Below are positions 57,941 to 64,000 of a stretch of 64,000 bases of DNA, in pieces. Positions within the stretch are counted from its first letter, which is position 1. Every line of letters starts with the position of its first letter. The notes beneath the pieces are model-generated. The model searched no databases. It had not been told where the DNA came from and saw only the letters and a program-made list of their open reading frames with translations. Origin of the DNA: Alteromonas genovensis. GTDB lineage: Bacteria; Pseudomonadota; Gammaproteobacteria; Enterobacterales; Alteromonadaceae. The stretch lies in NCBI RefSeq assembly GCF_010500895.1, contig NZ_JAAAWO010000005.1:124001-188000 (forward strand). Direction: 5' to 3'. The position numbers were made by a program, and so were the translations under genes.

Positions 57941-59269
57941 CTAGGTTAACCATTTATTGCGAAATGCACCGTCGCGGTCGTAGGTGGTCGTTTGTTTATC
58001 TAGGTTAAACTGTCTGTGTCCACGAGGGTCGCTTCCCACGCCGGCAAGATAAAGCCAATTGCCCCAATTGCTGCCCACATCAAAATCGAGTAACTGATTT
58101 TCAAACCAAGCAGCGCCGTAGCGCCAGTCTTGCTGCAACTCATGTACAAAGCAGCTCGCTACTAATTGCCTTCCGCGATTAGACATATAGCCTGTCGCTT
58201 TTAGCTGTTTCATGCAGGCATCGATGATGGGATAACCGGTATTGCCATTGCACCAATCAACAAACACTTTGGGGTTATGCTCTGTGCCCGGCACTTTTTG
58301 TTGAATACCATCAAATTTAAACCATTTTTCACCGTACTTTGCTTGAAGCCAATGAAAGAACTCACGCCACAACAGTTCAAAATAAATCCAATAAGTGGAT
58401 TCATTTTTCTCAACCTGCTCTTCAAACAAGGTAACTTGGCGTACTACCTCTCTTGGCGACAGTGCGCCTACTGCAAGCCACGGTGAAAACTTTGTGCTAT
58501 CACGCCAACTGTCCAAGGCGTTTCTCGTTTCTTTGTAGGTGGCTGCAGCATGCCACTCAAATAGGTATTCGCTTAGGTGCTCAAGGGCTGCACTTTCACC
58601 ACCTTTAAAGTCATTACTGCTCTGTTGCAAAGCTTGGCTTTGCTTGGCGAGTTCGTCTTCAATAACTAACGTATCGGCAGAGAGATGCTCAACCACAAAT
58701 GCTGTAGGATAGGTGTCAACGGGGCTGCAAACCTCCCTAGGTGTAAGCTTTTTTTCCACCTTACGGCGAAACGGACTAAACACATCAGGCATCTCTTCAA
58801 TTGAAAAGGGTAAGTCAGATTCATTAAACAGTGTTAGCGACTCACCCTCAACAATAGACATGTTTGGATAGCACCGAGCAAGTTCCTCTACTTGTTCTTG
58901 CTCATGAAAACCACAATGTTTACTTACTCCAAGATGGGTAAATTGACCTTGCTTCAGTACATTAGACAGACATTCTGAAATACTGCCCTTAAGAACCGTG
59001 AGTTCATGTCCTTTCTTTTCTAACGACGCTTTGAGGTCGCTGAGGGTTTCCAGTAAAAACTGATAGCGATTATCACCAATCTGTTTTAACCCGTATTTGG
59101 TGGGTGAAAAATAGCTCTCATCAAATATGTAAATAAAAGAAATTTCGTCTACTTGCTCACACAGCGAGGACAGTGCGACTTGGTCGTGAAGCCGTAAATC
59201 GTGTCTAAACCAAAAGACTCCGCGTTGTTTTGATGCTGTATTGTCACTGCTAAGGTTTTGATTTGACAT
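57941..59269 (-). CDS. Cryptochrome DASH
   Basis: 442 residues from the ATG at 59269 (GAGA upstream); a longer frame from 59332 adds unrelated residues. Photolyase domain (GVFWFRHDLRLHDQVALSSL), then the DASH marker GGESAALEHLSEYLF. The FAD domain holds TKFSPWLAVGALSPREVVRQ, WFELLWREFF-like YFELLWREFFHWLQ and FDVGSNWGNWLYLAGVGSDP, keeping the Asn and Trp residues that the neighbouring paralogue has lost. The end DPRGHRQFNLDKQTTTYDRD is DASH-like but short. DASH proteins repair CPDs in single-stranded or loop DNA and may also signal. First gene of the leftward unit. Confidence 0.9.
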   Translation of the reverse strand: MSNQNLSSDNTASKQRGVFWFRHDLRLHDQVALSSLCEQVDEISFIYIFDESYFSPTKYGLKQIGDNRYQFLLETLSDLKASLEKKGHELTVLKGSISECLSNVLKQGQFTHLGVSKHCGFHEQEQVEELARCYPNMSIVEGESLTLFNESDLPFSIEEMPDVFSPFRRKVEKKLTPREVCSPVDTYPTAFVVEHLSADTLVIEDELAKQSQALQQSSNDFKGGESAALEHLSEYLFEWHAAATYKETRNALDSWRDSTKFSPWLAVGALSPREVVRQVTLFEEQVEKNESTYWIYFELLWREFFHWLQAKYGEKWFKFDGIQQKVPGTEHNPKVFVDWCNGNTGYPIIDACMKQLKATGYMSNRGRQLVASCFVHELQQDWRYGAAWFENQLLDFDVGSNWGNWLYLAGVGSDPRGHRQFNLDKQTTTYDRDGAFRNKWLT

Positions 59270-59313
59270 AGTAATTCTCAGATTTATTTTTATATCACTT
59301 TTGTAATCACAAC

Positions 59314-59340
59314 GGATCCTGAACCCGCCCAATCTCGTAC
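59314..59340 (+). promoter_or_regulatory. Possible ECF-type promoter before phrB
   Basis: GGATCC (59314-59319), 16 nt, then CGTAC (59336-59340), 53 bp before the phrB start. This resembles the TGATCC ... CGTA type promoters that I recall for RpoE/ChrR-like ECF sigma factors, which activate photolyase genes under singlet-oxygen or light stress in other proteobacteria. The -35 differs at its first base. Low confidence: such short matches can be accidental. Confidence 0.3.
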
Positions 59341-59393
59341 AAATTCATTTACGTTAGTAATCAAAGATTAGAGCAACACATTAAGGAAAAAAA

Positions 59394-60818
59394 GTGACCG
59401 TTCCCGTAAGTATTATGTGGTTTAGACAAGACCTCAGAGTGAATGACAACCCAGCACTTAACGCAGCCTGTGACATGGGTAAAATTCTCCCCATTTACAT
59501 TTATGACGATACTACTCCCGATGGGAGGGCGCCCGGCAGCGCGAGTCAATGGTGGTTGCATCACTCGCTTACGTCGCTTAATGACAGGCTAAACGGCCAC
59601 TTAAAAATCTTTAAGGGTGACCCGAAAGTACTTATTCCAAAGATTATGGAATCGATCAAGGCTAAGGCCATCTTTTGGAATCGCTGCTACGAACCCTGGC
59701 AAATAAATCGTGACAAAGAAATTAAAAAACAGCTTATTGATAGTGAATTTGAAGCTTACAGCAGTAACGGCAGCTTGCTCTGGGAGCCGATGAAGGTATT
59801 AAAAAAAGATGGAACACCTTATAAAGTGTACACACCTTACTATCGAAATGGATGCTTAAAGATTGAAGAGCCACGCTATCCCAAGGCGCCTCCAGCGCGG
59901 ATTACCTACGCAGATGATGAGTATAAAGATGACGGGCTTGATGCGCTAAACCTGCTTCCTGAGATTAAATGGGACTTTACCATTAGCAAGATGTGGAAGC
60001 CCGGTGAAGAAGGTGCGGCGGACAACCTGTCAGAATTTATACAACACGCGGCTAGACAGTACAAAGACGGCAGAGACATTCCTTCCATGAAAGGAACGTC
60101 GAGACTCTCTCCTCATCTTCACTTTGGTGAAGTGTCTCCTAATCAGGTGTGGTATGCGATAAAAGATAAATTCGGCGCCACAGAAGATAAGAGTATCGAC
60201 ACCTACTTGAGTGAACTTGGCTGGAGAGAGTTTAGCTATTACCTGCTGTTTCATTTCCCCACATTGCCGAATAAAAACTTCAACGACAAGTTCGATAAGT
60301 TCCCATGGCGCAAAGATGCTAAAGCATTGAAAGCGTGGCAAACCGGTAATACAGGTATTCCGATTGTAGACGCTGGCATGCGCGAACTGTGGCAAACCGG
60401 CTATATGCACAACAGAGTACGTATGATTGTTGGCTCGTTCCTTGTTAAAAACTTACTTTTAAGTTGGCACGAAGGTGAAAGATGGTTTTGGGATACCTTG
60501 TTAGATGCAGATTTAGCAAGTAATAGCGCAGGTTGGCAATGGGTGGCTGGCTCAGGCGCCGATGCATCGCCGTATTTTAGAATATTTAACCCGATTTTGC
60601 AGGGTGAGAAGTTTGATAAGAAAGGTAAATACGTACGTAAATACTGCCCTGAATTAAAAGATCTTCCCGATAAGTACATTCATAAGCCCTGGGAAACACC
60701 GGGCGTAATAGCCAAAGACGCCAAGCTAGAGTTAGGTAAAAGTTACCCCGAACCCATTGTAGATTTAAAAGCCTCTAGGCAGCGTGCTCTTGATGCTTTC
60801 CAAGAGATTAAAGGATAA
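59394..60818 (+). CDS. phrB: Deoxyribodipyrimidine photolyase (CPD class I/III)
   Basis: 474 residues from a GTG with AAGGA upstream. Uses light and reduced FAD to split cyclobutane pyrimidine dimers. The N-terminal antenna domain starts VSIMWFRQDLRVNDNPALNA and has GSASQWWLHHSL, a segment I associate with class III proteins such as Agrobacterium PhrA; class I is the alternative. The FAD domain holds TSRLSPHLHFGEVSPNQVWY, NTGIPIVDAGMRELWQTGYM, and DADLASNSAGWQWVAGSGAD with the flavin Asn and Trp residues intact, then FRIFNPILQGEKFD. Three nt before the next photolyase gene, so co-transcribed. Confidence 0.93.
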   Translation: MTVPVSIMWFRQDLRVNDNPALNAACDMGKILPIYIYDDTTPDGRAPGSASQWWLHHSLTSLNDRLNGHLKIFKGDPKVLIPKIMESIKAKAIFWNRCYEPWQINRDKEIKKQLIDSEFEAYSSNGSLLWEPMKVLKKDGTPYKVYTPYYRNGCLKIEEPRYPKAPPARITYADDEYKDDGLDALNLLPEIKWDFTISKMWKPGEEGAADNLSEFIQHAARQYKDGRDIPSMKGTSRLSPHLHFGEVSPNQVWYAIKDKFGATEDKSIDTYLSELGWREFSYYLLFHFPTLPNKNFNDKFDKFPWRKDAKALKAWQTGNTGIPIVDAGMRELWQTGYMHNRVRMIVGSFLVKNLLLSWHEGERWFWDTLLDADLASNSAGWQWVAGSGADASPYFRIFNPILQGEKFDKKGKYVRKYCPELKDLPDKYIHKPWETPGVIAKDAKLELGKSYPEPIVDLKASRQRALDAFQEIKG

Positions 60819-60821
60819 CAG

Positions 60822-62360
60822 ATGGCGTCACTCATTCTTGTTTTAGGCGATCAGCTTACCGATAACCTGCCGGCCATTGCGAATGCAACAAAGACGCAAG
60901 ACACCATTTTAATGGCAGAGGTAAGGGAAGAAGCAACCTACGTAAAGCATCATAAAAAGAAAATCGCGTTTTTGTTCAGTGCTATGCGCCACTTTGCACA
61001 AGAACTAAAAGATAACAACTACAACGTAGATTACGTTACCTACACTGATGAGCGCAACAAGGGCAGCTTATTGGCTCAGGTTGAAGCAGCATTAAGCGCT
61101 GGCGACTTTGACCAAGTGGTTGTTACCTCTCCTGGCGAGCACCGTCTGCTAAGTAGCATACAGCAATGGGAAAACACGCTAAAAACGCCCGTTAAAATCT
61201 CAGAAGATAATCGCTTTCTCGCAACGCCTCAGGAATTTAGTGACTGGGCCGAAGGGAAAAAGCAGCTACGCATGGAATTCTTTTACCGTGAGATGCGTCG
61301 AAAGCATAACGTACTCATGGAAGGAAAAGATCCTGTTGGCGGCAAATGGAATTATGATGCACAAAATCGCGAATCGATGCCAGATGATCATAAAGTACCA
61401 AAACACAGCACCTTTGAAGTTGACGATATAACTCAAGAGGTCATTGAGCTTGTTGAAAGCGAGTTTGCCGATCATTTTGGCGACCTAGACAACTTCTTCT
61501 TTGCTGTCACCCGTAAAGATGCCCTTAAGGTATTGAATACGTTTATTGAGGAACGCCTGCCTAACTTTGGTCAGTATCAAGACGCAATGGTTGAAGGCAA
61601 GCCGTGGATGTATCATTCACATATTGGATTTTATTTAAACTGCGGCATGCTGACACCCAAAGAAGCAATAAGCGCCGCGGAGCAAGCTTATCACAGCGGG
61701 CAAGTTCCCCTTAATTCCGCCGAAGGCTTTATTCGTCAAATTCTAGGGTGGCGCGAGTACATTCGAGGGTTTTATTGGCACTTTATGCCGCAACTTAAAA
61801 CGGACAACTACTTTAATAATGACAGAAATGTGCCTGAGTTCTTTTGGGACGCGCAAACCAATATGAACTGCATGCGTCAATGCATTAAAGAAACGAAGCA
61901 AAATGCCTACGCCCACCATATACAGCGGCTTATGGTGATTGGAAACTTCAGTTTGCTCACCGAACTTAGCCCTGAACAAGTGCAGGCCTGGTATCTCGCG
62001 GTGTATGCTGATGCCTATGAGTGGGTAGAACTACCTAATGTGGCGGGCATGATCTTGTATAGTGACGGCGGAAATTTAGCCAGCAAGCCTTATGTGGCAA
62101 GCGGTAGCTACATCAATAAAATGTCTAACTATTGCAAAAATTGTGGCTATCAAGTGTCGAAAAAGACGGGGCCAAAAGCCTGTCCATTTAACTACTTATA
62201 TTGGCATTTCATTGATAAGAACAAGAAAAAGCTCAGTAACAATCATCGCATGGCTATGATCCTTAAGACCTATGGCCGAATGAAAGAGGACAATATTAAT
62301 GCGATGAAAGAGGATGCCGCCAAGTTTTTAACGAAGATAACGAAAAATGAAGAAGTCTGA
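60822..62360 (+). CDS. Iron-sulfur bacterial cryptochrome/photolyase (FeS-BCP, CryPro type)
   Basis: 512 residues. Related to Agrobacterium PhrB, a (6-4) photolyase with a [4Fe-4S] cluster. The four ligands are at Cys350 (NMNCMRQC), Cys438 and Cys441 (YCKNCG) and Cys454 (KACPFN), the same numbering as in Agrobacterium PhrB. The N-terminus [17 protein letters not shown] and the FAD region [37 protein letters not shown] and [20 protein letters not shown] are characteristic. Likely repairs (6-4) photoproducts. The DUF2256 gene starts inside its 3' end. Confidence 0.92.
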   Translation: MASLILVLGDQLTDNLPAIANATKTQDTILMAEVREEATYVKHHKKKIAFLFSAMRHFAQELKDNNYNVDYVTYTDERNKGSLLAQVEAALSAGDFDQVVVTSPGEHRLLSSIQQWENTLKTPVKISEDNRFLATPQEFSDWAEGKKQLRMEFFYREMRRKHNVLMEGKDPVGGKWNYDAQNRESMPDDHKVPKHSTFEVDDITQEVIELVESEFADHFGDLDNFFFAVTRKDALKVLNTFIEERLPNFGQYQDAMVEGKPWMYHSHIGFYLNCGMLTPKEAISAAEQAYHSGQVPLNSAEGFIRQILGWREYIRGFYWHFMPQLKTDNYFNNDRNVPEFFWDAQTNMNCMRQCIKETKQNAYAHHIQRLMVIGNFSLLTELSPEQVQAWYLAVYADAYEWVELPNVAGMILYSDGGNLASKPYVASGSYINKMSNYCKNCGYQVSKKTGPKACPFNYLYWHFIDKNKKKLSNNHRMAMILKTYGRMKEDNINAMKEDAAKFLTKITKNEEV

Positions 62361-62499
62361 TCTACCTACCAAAATGTGCCCAGTATGTAACAGGCCATTT
62401 AGCTGGCGTAAAAAATGGGAAAGAGATTGGGAGCACGTTCGTTACTGTTCTAAACGGTGCGCTGGCAATAAAACAAGACACCAACAGGTTAATTGGTAA
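62347..62499 (+). CDS. DUF2256 mini-protein with zinc-binding cysteines
   Basis: 50 residues, missed by length cut-offs. Starts at an ATG 14 nt before the end of the photolyase gene, out of frame, so translation is probably coupled. Sequence [20 protein letters not shown], with CPVC and later YCSKRC spaced as a treble-clef or zinc-ribbon site, then a basic tail. DUF2256 proteins are often encoded beside photolyase or cryptochrome genes; no function is established. The conserved overlap suggests it works with the FeS photolyase. Confidence 0.85.
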   Translation: MKKSDLPTKMCPVCNRPFSWRKKWERDWEHVRYCSKRCAGNKTRHQQVNW

Positions 62500-62609
62500 C
62501 TTAGGTGAAAAGGCGAGCCTACATTCGCCCTTGCTATTTATACCCCCGCCGAATATAAGTAAGCACTAGACAACAATACTAACAAGTAAAAACCAACAGG
62601 AGTAAAGGT

Positions 62610-64000
62610 ATGGACGCGCCATTGTCGGTAGATAAAGTACGGTTTTTGCTATTCAGTTTTAAAGAAAAATTATGGATTAAACCTTTAGGTTTCTGCCTGC
62701 TTTCGCTACTCGCGGTTTTCGCTGCAAAGATAGTAGACGGCACTTCTCTTGCTGAACACCTCCCAAAAATTGAACCCGACTCGGTGAAAACACTGCTTTC
62801 TATTATGGCATCGAGCATGATGGTGATTGCCACGTTTTCCGCCGGTGCCATGGTAAATGCATATGCATCTGCAAGCCAGTCATCAACACCTCGCTCACTC
62901 GGGCTCATTATTTCAGATGATGTATCGCAAAACGCGCTATCAACATTTGTCGGCGCGTTTATATACAGCGCAGTTGCATTAACTGCAATGAGCCAGGGGT
63001 TTTATGAACAGGCGGGTGTATTCCTGCTTTTCTGTATTACCTGTTTGGCATTTGCCGTGGTAATTTTAACCTTTATTCGTTGGGTCGACAGTGTAGCGCG
63101 CTTAGGGCGAGTTGAATCAACCACACTGAAAGTTGAAGAAGCGACGCAGCGCGCCATTGAGCAGCGAATTAAAACTCCCTGTTTGGGCGCCATACCAGCA
63201 GGCGACATTAAAGAACAGGGGAGTTTTGCGGTACAAACCTCAGAGGTTGGGTACATCCAGCTAATAGACCTTGCCAAGATTCAAGAGTGGGCAAACAACA
63301 ACGACCTATTTGTTAACATTGCCATGCTGCCTGGGGAATTTGTTACGCCGGAAAAGAACATCGCTTACGTTGATAAAGATATTGACTGTGAAGGGTTAAT
63401 CTCAGCGTTTAGCATAAGTTCGTCGCGATCCTTTGAGGCCGATCCACGCTTTGGTTTTATTGTGCTAGCAGAAATAGCGTCACGTGCGTTGTCTCCATCG
63501 GTAAACGACCACGGAACTGCAATAGGCATTGTTAGCAGTATTACCCGTTTGATGCTGTTGTGGTCGAAACCAAACAAGGGCGCTGATAAAACCAATCAGG
63601 ACGGGCACGCCTCCAACCATAAAAAAGCAGCAAAAAGCTCAGACGACAATACGTGTGAACAACCGAATCATGACGAACCGCATTATGAGAAACCGCATCA
63701 TGACAAACCGAAATACGATCGTATTTCCGTTCCTAAAATTTCAATACACGATATCTTTGATGATGCATATACAAGTATCGCAAGAGATGGCGCTGGCAAC
63801 ATTGAAGTTGCCATAAGAATTCAAAAGTCATTACAAACGTTATCTGCGTGTTTCGAGAAACTCAAAAAAGACACCGGTAGCGAATTAGCGTCTGATTTTT
63901 CAAAAATAGCGAATGACTTTGCCACACAAAGCTTTAAACGCAGTGAACAGCAACTTTGTTTTGAACAAGATAAAGCGCGGTTAGAAAAAATTTACCTTGC
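62610..64000 (+). CDS. DUF2254 membrane protein (3' end beyond window)
   Basis: 463 codons are present; the gene runs off the right edge. AGGAG precedes the ATG at 62610 by about 7 nt. Four transmembrane segments lie in the first 165 residues (LGFCLLSLLAVFAAKIV is similar to the first; then STMMVIATFSAG-like, FVGAFIYSAVALTAM and VFLLFCITCLAFAVVILTFI). The soluble part has the DUF2254 motif ASRALSPSVNDHGTAIGI. A hydrophilic insertion near residues 325-372 carries four 15-bp tandem repeats (63661-63720) and is not part of the usual domain. Function unknown; 110 bp after DUF2256, possibly a separate unit. Confidence 0.82.
   Translation, partial: MDAPLSVDKVRFLLFSFKEKLWIKPLGFCLLSLLAVFAAKIVDGTSLAEHLPKIEPDSVKTLLSIMASSMMVIATFSAGAMVNAYASASQSSTPRSLGLIISDDVSQNALSTFVGAFIYSAVALTAMSQGFYEQAGVFLLFCITCLAFAVVILTFIRWVDSVARLGRVESTTLKVEEATQRAIEQRIKTPCLGAIPAGDIKEQGSFAVQTSEVGYIQLIDLAKIQEWANNNDLFVNIAMLPGEFVTPEKNIAYVDKDIDCEGLISAFSISSSRSFEADPRFGFIVLAEIASRALSPSVNDHGTAIGIVSSITRLMLLWSKPNKGADKTNQDGHASNHKKAAKSSDDNTCEQPNHDEPHYEKPHHDKPKYDRISVPKISIHDIFDDAYTSIARDGAGNIEVAIRIQKSLQTLSACFEKLKKDTGSELASDFSKIANDFATQSFKRSEQQLCFEQDKARLEKIYL
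63661..63720 (+). repeat. Four 15-bp in-frame tandem repeats in the DUF2254 gene
   Basis: Units AACCGAATCATGACG, AACCGCATTATGAGA, AACCGCATCATGACA and a diverged AACCGAAATACGATC. In frame they give PNHDE, PHYEK, PHHDK and PKYDR, a four-fold His/Lys/Asp pentapeptide repeat in a hydrophilic insertion of the membrane protein. Confidence 0.9.

Noticed and set aside
60822..62360. Possible tandem duplication of phrB
   Set aside because: The two adjacent photolyases belong to different classes; this one has a [4Fe-4S] cysteine set and a different N-terminus, so it is not a duplicate.

Overview
The window looks like chromosomal DNA of a marine gammaproteobacterium in the Alteromonadaceae, most likely Alteromonas. 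This is inferred from gene content and order, not from a database match: the run uup, DUF3466 gene, rmf, fabA; a 1612-residue NAD-glutamate dehydrogenase; the proQ-prc pair; a FabR-like operator before fabA; and moderate base composition with many AT-rich intergenic stretches. I see no tRNA, rRNA, insertion sequence, prophage or CRISPR array. Most of the region is ordinary core metabolism, arranged in short operons separated by clear Rho-independent terminators.

Layout. 1-5.5 kb: the start of a CoA-transferase subunit gene divergent from a LysR regulator, an uncharacterised membrane-anchored coiled-coil protein, a sensorless histidine kinase, cysB and the serine deaminase sdaA. 5.7-11 kb: a pabB-nudL pair (folate, CoA-pool hydrolase), class I fumarase and rmuC. 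11.3-14.2 kb: a lipoprotein subtilisin/kexin-like protease with its own small secreted partner, probably a trans-acting folding chaperone. 14.8-18.7 kb: a three-gene branched-chain 2-oxoacid dehydrogenase operon (E1 alpha, E1 beta, E2) without E3. 18.9-25 kb: rlmJ, a eukaryotic-type protein kinase homologue, tesB, a gamma-carbonic-anhydrase-like protein, a candidate small RNA and a class V aminotransferase. 25-29.3 kb: SIMPL-domain protein, methionine-(R)-sulfoxide reductase, a small acidic protein, proQ and prc. 29.4-35.3 kb: two sodium-linked transporters, pepN and a DUF2835 gene. 35.5-42.5 kb: a DUF1302 / DUF1329 / YCF48-like / RND-MMPL cassette that reads as an envelope transport system for hydrophobic compounds. 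42.6-56.2 kb: NAD-GDH, pyrD, rlmKL, a glutaredoxin-like gene, uup, a DUF3466 gene, rmf, fabA and a small putative ribbon-helix-helix gene. 56.2-64 kb: four different photolyase/cryptochrome paralogues in two divergent transcription units, then a DUF2256 zinc-binding mini-protein and a truncated DUF2254 membrane protein.

The strongest candidate for a coherent, poorly described system is the light/DNA-repair island at 56.2-62.5 kb. It holds a class I/III CPD photolyase, a cry-DASH, an iron-sulfur bacterial photolyase and a fourth photolyase-like protein that lacks the usual flavin-facing Asn and two of the three Trp-triad residues. They are arranged as two divergent operons around a shared 124-bp promoter region. 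Second is the protease/external-chaperone pair. Third is a pattern no single gene explains: at least four proteins carry in-frame 15-bp tandem repeats (pentapeptide repeats), and a 16-bp tandem repeat sits before nhaC. All gene functions here are assigned by reading motifs; none has been checked by a search.
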